NCBI GenBank assembly: GCA_015501585.1 | Contig: JADNRY010000240.1 | Coordinates: forward strand, 30,777 to 94,776 | DNA: 64,000 nt | Direction of reading: 5' to 3' | DNA from: Rhodocollybia butyracea | Lineage: Eukaryota > Basidiomycota > Agaricomycetes > Agaricales > Omphalotaceae | In this document: one piece after another, positions 49,890 through 61,440 of the stretch | Layout of the letters: each line of letters begins with the position of its first letter | How positions within the stretch are numbered: position 1 is the stretch's first letter | Position numbers and translations under genes: made by a program | The notes under the pieces: generated by a model | Database searches by the model: none | Told to the model about the DNA's origin: nothing | Seen by the model: the letters and a program-made list of their open reading frames with translations, nothing else

Positions 49890-50240
49890 TGTTGAGCTAT
49901 CTCCAAGCTACAATACACATTTATACATCTTGTTGAGCTAACTCCAAGTTGTATCCACTAATATTCACCTGTTGAGCTATCTCCTAGTGAATACTTCTTT
50001 AATTGCCACTTGTTGAGCTATCTCCGAGTTGCAACTTCCTATTACTTGTTGAGCTATCTCCGAGTATTAGACATCATACTCACTATTACTTGTTGAGCTA
50101 TCTCCGAGTATTAGACACCATACTCACTACTACTTGTCGAGCCATCTCCGAGTATTAGTTCTGATTCATATTACTGCTTGTTGAGCCATCTCCGAGGGTA
50201 ATCTTATTATTATTTGTCGAGCTATCTCCAAATAATAACT
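49890..50240. repeat. Minisatellite inside the solo LTR, block 2
   Basis: About nine units built on CTTGTTGAGCTATCTCCGAG followed by a short variable spacer that partly mirrors itself (for example GAGTATTAG, AATAATAAC). Spacing is about 35-60 bp. Not a CRISPR: spacers are short, AT-rich and repeated, and the host is a fungus. Confidence 0.85.
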
Positions 50241-51240
50241 TCTGTGAGTTTCGTATTACAAACTAGTTACTAACTTTACTTGAGCCTAGTTGTTTGAGTA
50301 TATATTTTTTGCCTAGCGGTTTCAACGAACGGAAAGGCTTGCTCTATAATCTCATTAATTTCTCTTATCATTTTTACTGCTGAGTTACGTACTGTGAAGG
50401 TTTGGACGAGACTATTGATTGAGTCATAACAGAGACAGAACTAGAACTCAGATACAGAACTCAGATACAGGGCAGCTGGATTAGTAGTTAGTTAGTATTA
50501 AATATTAGCTAGCGCTTCCTGTTCATCCTTCCATAACTGGTCCTATTAGATAGTGCTTCCTGTTAATTCATTCCATAACCAGCCCAGTCGTTCGAGAAGA
50601 ACCGTGCGATACATGACAGGAACAACAGGAATAGCACCAGTCCGCGAGGCTTTAGTCACTTTAGTCACGTTCTTCTTTTTAACATGAAGATATGGCGATG
50701 CTAGAGAAGAGCGAGAGCGAGAAGTAGAATTGTAGCCTTGACCAAAGGAATTCAACGTCCTATTTTCTCAAGATTGTAGCTGACTAGGACTCCCGGGGTT
50801 GACTATGTAGAAGTTAGATCCCAGTCGAGATACTCATCAACATTATCGGCAGACTGGTTTGCTTAAGCCTGATTGGATCATAGACGAGAAGAAGAAGAAT
50901 ATACGCGTAAAAGACAACCAAAGCCAGGAATAGGACTGAGAATAAGACTGAGAATCCGACAAGAACTTAGCGATTTATCGTTTCGTGTGGTCCTTTGGGA
51001 TAATAACAGTCTTGAGGTCGAGCCTACGGAAGTTGACGAGAATTTATCGAAGGGGGTCTGTATTACGGCGGGTTCCTTTGAGAAATTGGCGAGATCTGCT
51101 CCGACAATTCGAAGAGCGAGAAACCGACATGATAGTACACGGGCGAGTCATGAATCAGTTAAAAAGACTTTCCGTCAATGGGCGCTTAATCAGATTTTCA
51201 CCGGCCCGTCGGACAAAGTCAACCTTGTTCCGAAACCACG

Positions 51241-51573
51241 ATGAGCGCGATAGGTGCTGGGCTTCCTCCACATCTGCGACACCTGTCTAAACGCGTGCGC
51301 AGCGAAGAGCAAGACTCTGAAGACGAAAACACGCCTTCATTACCGCCCAACACGGTCGCTTCCACTTCAAATTCAAAGCCTGCTTCCCGCCCAACTCAAT
51401 TACCCTCTGGTACCTCATACACTAACACATACACATACAACTCTGACGACGACGACGACATCGGTCCGAAACCACTACCAGCTAATGCCGCGCGCGCTAC
51501 CGCAGACCCTGTAGGAGTTTATCGCAAAGGAAGAACGGCAGATTTGGAACCTGGGAGCAGTGGGTTTTTATAA
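51241..51573 (+). pseudogene. GPALPP-type protein, N-terminal fragment 2
   Basis: ATG at 51241 reads MSAIGAGLPPHLRHLSKR, then an acidic Ser/Thr/Pro-rich linker, a DDDDDIGPKPLPAN motif and a stop after 110 codons. The two IGPxxLP-type motifs mark the GPALPP family. The conserved C-terminal DUF3752 region is not found before or after the stop (to 53 kb). Longer than fragment 1 and could in principle be expressed as a short protein. Confidence 0.65.
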
Positions 51574-51579
51574 TATTGC

Positions 51580-53710
51580 GACAGTAGATTACTCAGTACT
51601 CAGTACTCACTGACATTCAGCTCGAGCAATACTTACGGTATCATTTCCCTCAATAGACTGGAGCGAATTCCTTTCTGGGCCCGGGCGGATCGAGGCAAGA
51701 GACGTCAGACTGGAACACCATTCATCTCGGCATTAGCAAGAGCAACCACGTACGATCGCGACTACTCCAATCTCATCTCACACCTGCCTCATCCACGATA
51801 ACGCTGTTGATGCTTTGATGGCTCAAACAACAGCTCTATCACATCTCTGAACTTCCGAAAGCCAACCAAGCATCTCAATCACGGACGACCATTTCTGCTT
51901 TCTTCGTCTCGCTCCCTCACATTCTTTACGTCCAACACTATTTCATATTCCCTCCTTCACAGCCGTCTTTCATTGATCGACATCCCTGCAACTCTGGATT
52001 CATACCTAGTACACCCTCACACCAGATTTCCAATGCTACTTTCAGTTAGCAGCATTACCCCGCCGTTCAATGTTCACTAACACTGCTGGAGTTGTACCTA
52101 TCTTTTGGAACGCAAAGTGATTGGATGTTCAGGATACAAAGAGTATGAGGCGTGCGGGAGATATCGATAATTGATAGATGGCATTGTGTGTATTGGTATT
52201 ACGGAGAGAACGTACATGTTTTTTCGTGGGGACGTTTAAGATTACTTGGATAGCGTATCTTGAGAATCATTGAAGTTATGCTCTTGCGTCTTCAAAGCTT
52301 CATCTTGAAGAGCCCAGTCTGGACTATCTATATATATCAGGCCTCATTAACATTCCCAAGTATCGAGCCATAAAATTATCTCTCCCGATTCCTGTATACA
52401 TTCCCACGTATACACATGGGGTAGGAAATGGCTCGCGGGTGGGTTCCTCTTGGATAATCCGTCTGAATGAACGAGAGGCAAATCGAAGGCTCCTTGGCTG
52501 GAGTGCTAGGAACGTCAAGTTCGGAAGCGGAGTACATGGATGTGGGACGGAGAGTATGACTTTAGTCTTTCACAGAGGTACGTGTGTTCGAATCCGATCC
52601 CGTCTTGAATTGCTTAAAATTTAATCTTCTAATTGATATCTGGGCTATCAGCATACCTCCCTTCTCCATGTGATTGATGCTCGGACATTGGAAACCGAGG
52701 AGCTCATCACCGTACCATCGGTTGCGCCTCCTACTCCCAATAAACAATGGTCACTGCAACAAGGTATACCTCACCACGGACCACCGCAACCCCCCGCGTC
52801 GTGCCCTGCTCTCGATCTATGCACAGTCGTGCAGGGACGTATGTACGTCTGTACCAACCTACATTCTCCGGATCAGCCACGTTGTTTCTGTCTTCACGCC
52901 ATTTTTGGTTCGCTTGTTTTCTTGGATGTTGAGAATGGTACTGGAAAGTGAAAGTCGCAGAGCTGGTTGCTGAGCCCAGTGTGCCCTGTCCAAGCTTGGA
53001 TTTCACTCTTGAAGCTGGCACGACTTGGACCTGGATACTGTACGGATCTGAGCCTCGCGACAACAGATAGAAACTGGAGACCAATCTTGCAACGCAGAAC
53101 TTTCCTACTCACTATTGAAAGTCTCACGGCAAACGATAAATGCTCCCCAATGTAATTCATATCTGCAGACCAAACCTCTGGCGGCAGAATGGGAAGTTAT
53201 CGTTGTTGGTGAATTACACGTGTCTCGAGGAGTCTCTGACACACTGGACTGGTGCCCTCTTGATTACATTTAGCATGAGATTTCCATACTCGTATCTTTC
53301 CAATCTCTGGTGTGCTTTTGTCCCTACATTTGGAGGATAAGTGTAGCTTATATCTGATTAATTTTAATTTTAATTTATTTTTACAACAACACAGTGCTCA
53401 AGCACAGGCAAAATTACAAGTCAAATCATCTACTTGACAATTCAGTTGACTGCCATTAGTTTTGAAAATAGCTGTAATTTGAATCACACTGTTTTCCATT
53501 GACATATTGAGTGACAACTTGAAAAAGGATATCATATTATGCATTAAGTTTTCTGAAGCTGTGAGAAGGTCCTTGTAATTTCAGATAGTATTCTGAGCAG
53601 TAGAAGTGGTGATACAGAAGAACAATGGAATACAGATGGGGAAATGGGGGAGTAATCAGTAAATGGTAAGGGATGGTAAGGGATAAGTGATGTGATTTAA
53701 GAGTGTAAGG
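51580..53710. other. No supported gene
   Basis: No frame carries recognisable motifs. Around 52540-52605 a GTGTTCGAATCC word like a tRNA B box is followed by CCGTCTT, which could pair with GGGACGG upstream, but the D arm and anticodon arm are missing, so this is at best a decayed tRNA-like sequence. 53340-53700 is AT-rich and lies 3' of the ankyrin gene. Confidence 0.35.
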
Positions 53711-55031
53711 GTTAGTCATCTTCATTCAGGATAGGAGTTGGCAATGAATTCCAATACTGTCCCCCTTGAGCGTTTACATCTGCTTTGTGCTCCAGAAGAA
53801 GGTGAACAATCTCCTTGTCTCCTTCACTGATAGCTGCCTGGAGTGCATTCCCATAGTATCCCCCTTGGGCATTTACATCTGCTTTGTGCTCCAGAAGAAG
53901 CTGGACGATATCCTTGTGTCCTTGACTGATAGCTGCCTGGAGTGCATTCCCATACTTTCCCCCTTGGGCATTTACATCTGCTTTGTGCTCCAGAAGAAGC
54001 TGGACAATATCAATGTTTTCCCACCGGCAAGCCACCTGGAGTGCATTCCCATACTCTCCCCCTTGGGCATTTACATCTGCTTTGTGCTCCAGAAGAAGCT
54101 GGACAATATCCCTGTTCCCCTCACAGAAGCTGCATGAAGTGCATTCCCATACCCTCCCCCTTGGGCATTTACATCTGCTTTGTGCTCCAGAAGAAGCTGG
54201 ACAATATCAATGTCTCTCCACCGGCAAGCTACCTGGAGTGCATTCCCATACTCTCCCCCTTGGGCATTTACATCTGCTTTGTGCTCCAGAAGAAGCTGGA
54301 CAATATCCTTGTGTCCTTGACTAATAGCTGCCTCGAGTGCATTCCCATACCCTCCCCTTGGGCATTTACATCTGCTTTGTGCTCCAGAAGAAGCTGGACA
54401 ATATCAATGTCTCTCCACCGGCAAGCTACCTGGAGTGCATTCCCATACTCTCCCCCTTGGGCATTTACATCTGCTTTGTGCTCCAGAAGAAGCTGGACAA
54501 TATCCTTGTGTCCTTGACTAATAGCTGCCTGGAGTGCATTCCCATACTTTCCCCCTTGGGCATTTACATCTGCTTTGTGCTCCAGAAGAAGCTGGACAAT
54601 ATCAATGTTTTCCCACCGGCAAGCCACCTGGAGTGCATTCCCATACTCTCCCCCTTGGGCATTTACATCTGCTTTGTGCTCCAGAAGAAGCTGGACAATA
54701 TCCCTGTTGCCCCTCACAGAAGCTGCATGAAGTGCATTCCCATACCCTCCCCCTTGGGCATTTACATCTGCTTTGTGCTCCAGAAGAAGCTGGACAATAT
54801 CAATGTCTCTCCACCGGCAAGCTACCTGGAGTGCATTCCCATACTCTCCCCCTTGGGCATTTACATCTGCTTTGTGCTCCAGAAGAAGCTGGACAATATC
54901 CTTGTGTCCTTGACTAATAGCTGCCTGGAGTGCATTCCCATACTTTCCCCCTTGGGCATTTACATCTGCTTTGTGCTCCAGAAGAAGCTGGACAATATCA
55001 ATGTTTTCCCACCGGCAAGCCACCTGGAGTG

Positions 55032-56649
55032 TGTTGGTTAATAAAGACTCCTAGACTCTTAGATGGCTCTGAGATGGCTCTGAGGTGGCGGTTCAAGACT
55101 ACTATTAGATCGTTATCAAGGGTTGTAGTTACACATCATTTGTATATATGTGTTTGTCCACAGCCTCGATTGAGCAGCCCAGGACAAATGTCCAACACTC
55201 CCCCTCTGCGAAACAAAGAGAGCTCCCCCTAAGCTATAAATATAATCAAGCATGAAAAACAATATACTCCTCCTCTTCAAAGGGTGGACAAGTAGGATGA
55301 GCAGAAAAACCATAAGTATCAATAGGAGTAATGAAATGTGAAGAGATGTTATTGGGAGGGTTGTGAGTGATGTGTGCAGTGTCATATGTGCGATTAAGAC
55401 ACCAGTGCTTGATTTCCTCTGGCATGTCCTTGACACAGTTAGAAGCCTTGTGCGACATACCTCCACAACGGTGACAGCCATCCATAGACATATCGCACCA
55501 GCGATTTCCGCGACTGTCTATAAATCCTTGTCCATCTTCATGGCCGCTTCCATTGGAAGCTCCCCCTCTTCCTCCCCTCTACCACTAAAACTTTCCCTAG
55601 TACCAGATCCATTCCGACTTCCTCCTTTACTTCCCTTTCGGAAAGCTGTAGCATAAGCATGAGCAGCCTCTACACGGGAGGATGGTTCAGACGGGTTATT
55701 AATCCCATCTAAAATTTCATCAGCTCTCTTCTCAGGGTCAAATGAAACCATAGCACTCTCAAGAACAGTGCGGCAGGTTTTAAGATTGGGCTCGCCAGTA
55801 GGTTGGGCGAGAAGAGATGTTTTCCAGGCCTTGAATGATGAATGAAGGTTCTGGAGCATGATATCCTTGTGATAACTATCAGAGATTGTTTCACCGGAAG
55901 GGAGTAGTGCCTGAAGACGAGCACGCATATCATCCAAAGCATCAAGATAGACTTTGGTTGGTTTAAGCGGATCATGCGTAATGCGGTGATAGGCAGCACG
56001 TGTAGCTGAACGTGAGGAAAATGATGATTTTTCAAAATAGGAGACAAGTGCACTCCAGATTTCGGAAGCATTTGTCTTATCCTTGTAGATGTTTCGGCAG
56101 TCTCGATTAGTGAGGGATTTAATGATGGACGCAGCCTGTGAGTTGAGTCGATCCCATTCCTTGGCATCAGCAGCCTCTGATGGACGTGAAGTCAACCCTG
56201 TGGCAATCTTGGCGCTCTGACCATCTGCACTAAGCACCATTTGCAGAACATCCTCTTTCCAGTTGCTCCAGTCATCAGCATTTGTAGTGGAAAGTAGGGG
56301 AATGTTCCTTCCAAGATTAAGAAGAGCTGAAAGTGTGGCCATAGTGAATGAATATGAGTCGTTGAAAAGGGATTGGGGATGGGATGATGAAATGAGTGAG
56401 ATTGAGTGATTGGGTGAAAAGTAAAGCTCCTAGATGATGAATAAAACTCCTAGATGTATAGTGTGGACACGGGGCCCATAACCTGTTGGTTAATAAAGAC
56501 TCCTAGACTCTTAGATGGCTCTGAGATGGCTCTGAGATGGCGGTTCAAGACTACTATTAGATCGTTATCAAGGGTTGTAGTTACACATCATTTGTATATA
56601 TGTGTTTGTCCACAGCCTCGATTGAGCAGCCCAGGACAAATATCCAACA
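55032..56649 (-). mobile_element. Gag-only LTR retrotransposon (TR-GAG type, Copia-like)
   Basis: Two 166-bp LTRs, 55032-55197 and 56484-56649, TGTTGG...CCAACA, differ at about two positions. The 5-bp duplication GAGTG flanks the element (55027-55031 and 56650-56654). On the coding (minus) strand a purine tract AGAGGGGGAG directly precedes the 3' LTR and GGTTATGGGCCC, a likely primer-binding site, follows the 5' LTR. It carries a gag gene only, so it would need another element's enzymes to move. Young insertion. Confidence 0.95.
55246..56342 (-). CDS. Copia-type Gag protein
   Basis: Structural capsid protein of the element at 55032-56649. ATG at 56342 (MATLSALLNLGRNIPLLSTT), open for 274 codons to 55518. 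The first part has the capsid pattern of Copia Gag (WSNWKEDVLQMVL, later EIWSALVSYFEKSS, then YLDALDDMRARLQALLP). The CCHC knuckle (CHRCGGMSHKASNC) lies just downstream at about 55440-55480 in another frame; a single-base loss near 55518 probably separates them, though a frameshift expression signal cannot be excluded. The frame then continues to 55246. Confidence 0.85.
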
Positions 56650-58786
56650 GAGTGCATTCCCATACTCTCCCCCTTGGGCATTTACATCTGCTTTGTGCTC
56701 CAGAAGAAGCTGGACAATATCAATGTCTCCCCACTGGCAAGCTGCCTGGAGTGCATTCCCATACTCTCCCCCTTGGGCATTTACATCTGCTTTGTGCTCC
56801 AGAAGAAGCTGGACAATATCCTTGTGTCCTTGACTAATAGCTGCCTGGAGTGCATTCCCATATGCTCCCCCTTGGGCATTTACATCTGCTTTGTGCTCCA
56901 GAAGAAGCTGGACAATATCAATGTCTCCCCACCGGCAAGCTGCCTGGAGTGCATTCCCATACTCTCCCCCTTGGGCATTTACATCTGCTTTGTGCTCCAG
57001 AAGAAGCTGGACAATATCAATGTTTTCCCACCGGCAAGCTGCCTGGAGTGCATTCCCATACTCTCCCCCTTGGGCATTTACATCTGCTTTGTGCTCCAGA
57101 AGAAGCTGGACAATATCAATGTCTCTCCACCGGCAAGCTACCTGGAGTGCATTCCCATACGCTCCCCCTTGGGCATTTACATCTGCTTTGTGCTCCAGAA
57201 GAAGCTGGACAATATCAATGTCTCCCCACCGGCAAGCTGCCTGGAGTGCATTCCCATACTCTCCCCCTTGGGAATTTACATCTGCTTTGTGCTCCAGAAG
57301 AAGCTGCACAATATCAATGTCTCTCCACCGGCAAGCTACCTGGAGTGCATTCCCATACTCTCCCCCTTGGGCATTTACATCTGCTTTGTGCTCCAGAAGA
57401 AGCTGGACAATATCCTTGTGTCCTTGACTAATAGCTGCCTCGAGTGCATTCCCATACCCTCCCCCTTGGGCATTTACATCTGCTTTGTGCTCCAGAAGAA
57501 GCTGGATAATATCCCCGTTCCCCCTCACAGAAGCTGCATGAAGTGCATTCCCATACTTTCCCCCTTGGGCATTTACATCTGCTTTGTGCTCCAGAAGAAG
57601 CTGGACAACATCAATGTCTCCTTGACTAATAGCTGCCTCGAGTGCATTCCCATAGTATCCCCCTTGGGCATTTACATCTGCTTTGTGCTCCAGAAGAAGC
57701 TGGACAATATCCTTGTTCCCCCTCACAGAAGCTGCCTGGAGTGCATTCCCATACTTTCCCCCTTGGGCATTTACATCTGCTTTGTGCTCCAGAAGAAGCT
57801 GAACAATATCCTTGTCCCCTTGACTAATAGCTGCCTGGAGTGCATTCCCATACTCTCCCCCTTGGGCATTTACATCTGCTTTGTGCTCCAGAAGAAGGCG
57901 CACAATATCCTGATGTCCACCGCTTGAAGCTGCCTGGAGTGCATTCCCATACTTTCCCCCTTGGGCATTTACATCTTCAAGTTTTTTCAGTAGCACATGT
58001 TCAAAAATGCTGAGGACATTCAAACTAGCCATGTAATAAAGTTGGCTTTGTATTTCACTTTGGTCTAAAGTTGGTTTATAGGTTTCTGTCCCCCAACTAT
58101 GATCTGGGGGATGAATCCTAATCCAATTCACATAGGTGAGTTGACTGCTGTCTTTCAACATTGATATGACCAGATCTTTTGCAGTTTTGTGATCAAGGAC
58201 TTCATCATCTACCCTTTCCATATGTGATGGTCAATGCTCTGCAGCATATGTTCCTAAAGGATATAAATCCTCAAAGGTTTCTTTCTTCTCTGGCAACATC
58301 CCCTCTTTGTTAAACTGGAGTAGATAAATCACACACATTTGACATATTGTTGAATGGGCTAAATTCTCATTGATTTCAAACAATTTGCTTCTATGGACTT
58401 CAGCATAGGTTTGGGTGAGAAATTCTTTCACTGAATTGTGTGCAAGTTTTACAACTTTCTCCACATCCACAGTTATCAAGGTAGAATCCAATATCTCATA
58501 AGTTCCGTTCTCAAGTTCCAATGACCGCATTTCATGATCAAATGTTTGATCTTCCAGGTCTACAGCAAGAATATCTGTGACCTGTCCAATTGAGAGTGGT
58601 TCAAATGCATAGACAAGCCACATAAGAAGTTGGCCTGCATCTTTTACATGTTCACCTTTGCTCATTCTTTCAATGGCTAGAGTGTATGTTTCCCCAAGGG
58701 TATTGGGTACCTTCTTCAGGGCCTCTCGCATGGCTTTGGGTGTCTTGCACCGTTGCAACACAGTTACCTGGCAGTCAACCCAACGG

Positions 58787-60506
58787 CATCAGCAAAAACC
58801 AAGATTCCTTCCCAGGCCTGAAAATGGACCCCAGGCCTGGGCATAGACCCCGACATGCCCAGGCCTGCATGAGTGTACCCTAACCTGGTACGGATCAACG
58901 CATACAAGGGAAGTCTGGGTTCACTGGTGCAGGCTGTGCAGGATTACCAGCCTGCGCAGGTTATGCAGGATTACTTAGCCTACGCAGGTTGCGCAGAATT
59001 CCGAGCCTGCACAGGTAACACAGGATTCATTACCTGGCCCATGTAGCACAGGGTTACTACTAGTACTAGAAGTCACTGCAGGCTTACGCAGGGTGAATAC
59101 AGAATTATCATAGCAAAGACTAGTTACAAGTACGGAAATACATGCATAATCTATCGCACATAATCTACGATGGCCGAAGAAGAAATGTAAGCAAAAAAGC
59201 AGACCTGGGAGCGTAGCCGTTGCAAATCGTAGTGAGGATGAGGGTCGAGAGCAGGAAATGAGCAGGAAGTCGCGCATATAATGTAGCGTAACGAGAATAA
59301 ACATACGCGTGGTCACCGTTGTTCCTAAAGATAGGTCAGATTCAAATTCGCCAACGAAAACATGGTATACGCACATGAGAAGGTTTTACGCTAACATGCT
59401 TTCACCTGAAAGTTGGAACCTGCAGCGTAAACAACATAAGAAGACATTATGATGCTTTTGAGCATGGCGTACGCGACAATAGTATGAATAACGGCGACAG
59501 CAACTACGTTTGTAATAGCTGTCACGAAATCATGTAGAGACTGAGAGCAGGAGTCATCTAACAAGCTTTTTGACCTCGGTTTCTAGTCAGATATCAATAA
59601 CATAACTCACAGAGGTCACGACACTCTCTAAATCTCCTGGCCAAATAACTCCTTCCTAAAAATTCCGCGATTGGCACAAGACAGTAGACCGGAAATCAGA
59701 CGCAATATAGAAACCAATACAATAACATCACGAAGACATCATGTTATCAATCTTCGACACAACAAACAAAGTCTTCAAGAAGGAACATGGAGGGAGGAAA
59801 CAAAATACGCGACGGGCGCGTCAGTGGCTGTGCTACCGCGGTAACATTTATCTTATCTTGTCACATGCCAGCTTTGGCGTTAAGTACTTAAGTCGTTATG
59901 TCGGAGCAATGCGCATTTCGCAACCGCTTTACATCTACAGAAAAATTGTTAACTCTTGAGCTAAAATCGTGTTGAAGAAAGAACCTTGTATGTACATATG
60001 AGACCAAGGAGAAGATGCAGTGAGGATCAAACGGCGCAAAAAGAGCGCTTCCGTATTTGCTCATATCTCAACTGTTCCCGAAATGCTTGAAGTTCTTTCA
60101 TTCTTCTTGATGATATACATGTGTGTACTAACATTTCTTGGCTTGAGGAATATACATAAATTCTTCTCTGCCTGAGCCTGCGGGTCCAGTCAACAACATG
60201 AAGATACAGTCTGGGGCATGGTAGGACAGGTATGGGCATGCAAGGCATGCTGGCTTCCCTGCTACAGGCTGTACAGGCCTGTACAGGCCCAAGCAGGATT
60301 TATGCACCTGATCCATACTTGCACAGGATTGATACATCTGGCTCAGAGCCATGCAGGATTCTATGTCCTGGTGCAGATTGGTACAGGATGTACTATCCTG
60401 GCGCAGATAAGGCCATCCTGGAGTGATCTGCGCCAGGAAAGCCCAGACTGGGTAGTCCTTGCGCAGGTAATCCAGGCCTGGGAATGTCTTTTGCTTTTTG
60501 CTGATG
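58787..60506. mobile_element. CATCAG-ended DNA element in a NACHT exon (1720 bp)
   Basis: Starts CATCAGCAAAAACC and ends GCTTTTTGCTGATG; inward the ends share CCCAGGCCTG. Subterminal words such as GCGCAGG and GCAGGATT recur at both sides. GG is duplicated on each side (58785-58786 and 60507-60508); removing the element and one GG restores the NACHT reading frame (FRWVD). Inside are no recognisable transposase motifs. Shares ends and 2-bp duplication with the foldback elements at 22.2 and 27 kb, so probably the same transposase moved both. Confidence 0.88.
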
Positions 60507-61440
60507 GGAACCTTTGAAATATCCAGTTAGTAACAATACTCCAATATTTTAGGGTACTTACTGGCCCTGGGCACCTTCACTTAATTGATTGACTATTTCA
60601 GCAAACAGCTCTGGCTTCAGTTTTCGATGACTGAGTTTGTCCTGCAGATATTTGGCAACATCTTGATGGAACAATTTCATATCATCAAGATGGATATGCC
60701 AGGAAACTTTATAATCTGGCTCAGCTAAATATCGACTGGTTACAGCTATGCAGATGTTCTTCTTAAGATTGGCAAGATGCTTGAGAACATCAAATGCCTC
60801 GCTGCATTCATCCATGGCATCCAGCACAAGGAATACTGGGCTCAAGTCTTTGGAAACAACTTCTAAAGTGGCGCTTAGTTCCATTATAGTAGGCTCCATA
60901 AGGCCCATATTGGACCTTTTATATAGCTCATGTAAGGCAGCATGAACTTGTTCTTGCCTAGTAGCCATTTGAAGTAAAAGTGATTGAAGGAGGCCCCGAG
61001 CATTAGTCTTAGTCTGTGAGTTATCACGGTTGTCAAAGTAATAGTAGCAGCACAGTAATGCTGGATCATCCCTTAGTTGCTGAATGATAGCTGTCCTACA
61101 AAATAACATGAGAAATATGAAAAATGAGATCACACCAATGTTGTATGCATACGAAAGGAATGTTTTGCCTGAGCCCACTAGATGCACTATGATTAAATTT
61201 GAAATTACCCTACAAAAGAGTCTTACCTTTGCCCTGGATCCATAAGACTCCAGATGTAGCCCAGCTCCATTCAACAAACTGGGGATCAGAGAATATCCAA
61301 TCTCCAGTTCCAGGTGTTCTCTTATCACATGCTGCTACAAAGTTTGTAGAGGGATCAGGTGCTTTGAGCCATTTCCGAATAGCGAACACATCATCGGTAT
61401 CTTCAATACAAGGGTTACATCAAAGACATCAGTAAGGGCA

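Larger units (their letters stand above)
49305..50431. mobile_element. Solo LTR with internal tandem repeats (1127 bp)
   Basis: Starts TGTTATGACCC and ends GTCATAACA (TG...CA, inverted 9-bp ends). A 5-bp duplication GAGAC flanks it (49300-49304 and 50432-50436), and the flanks joined give the continuous sequence of the O-FucT-like gene. No internal coding region remains, as expected after LTR-LTR recombination. Confidence 0.9.
49010..51240 (-). pseudogene. O-FucT-like gene, decayed copy with solo LTR
   Basis: Parts match the gene at 40415-42372: 49010-49300 (NVNVETESFYSTNQPVADIC region), 50460-50780 (ASPYLHVKK and YRTVLLERLGWLWN region) and 50860-51130 (N-terminal part) in decayed form. A solo LTR separates the first two. 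Only about half of the original gene is present; many indels. It is head-to-head with a GPALPP fragment, as at 42.4 kb. Confidence 0.8.
53750..57990 (-). repeat. 99-bp ankyrin repeat array (about 27 units)
   Basis: About 14 units at 56650-57990 and 13 at 53750-55023, split by the Copia element. The 33-residue unit is DIVQLLLEHKADVNAQGG followed by xYGNALQAA and a variable loop. Loops come in types (CRWENI, CRWRDI, ISQGHK, VRGNRD); in 54000-55020 they recur in the order ENI, VRGN, RDI, GHK with a period of about six units (594 bp) at near identity, indicating recent unequal exchange. The array is open in several antisense frames as well; those are shadows. Confidence 0.93.
53712..61440 (-). 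pseudogene. NACHT-ankyrin protein gene, multiply interrupted
   Basis: STAND-type NTPase with ankyrin repeats, a family linked in fungi to non-self recognition and programmed cell death. The NACHT part starts near 61440: WLKAPDPSTNFVAAC, then a P-loop GSGKTFLS on a short exon near 61170, FVAYYYFDNRD-type RNBS, and Walker B VFLVLDAMDEC near 60800-60830. After the intron the winged-helix part reads VLQRCKTPKAMREALKKVP. The C-terminal array (53750-57990) holds about 27 ankyrin units. Damage: a 1.7 kb element inside a NACHT exon, a TGA at 58231-58233 where AAEHWPSHMERV is expected, a gag-only Copia element in the array, and single-base losses in the array near 54110 and 54347. The N-terminal effector domain was not found upstream. 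Confidence 0.8.

Noticed and set aside
49890..50240. CRISPR-like spaced repeats
   Set aside because: Inside a fungal solo LTR; spacers are short, AT-rich and related to each other.
50873..51290. Plus-strand frames of 123 and 101 codons
   Set aside because: Antisense to the decayed N-terminal part of the O-FucT-like copy; no support.
52540..52605. Possible tRNA (GTGTTCGAATCC with a pairing end)
   Set aside because: D arm and anticodon arm do not form and the T stem pairs poorly.
56674..57927. 417-codon plus-strand frame (LQKKLDNI ... SPLGIYIC repeats) and others in the array
   Set aside because: Antisense shadow of the 99-bp ankyrin repeat; the repeat length is a multiple of three so several frames stay open.
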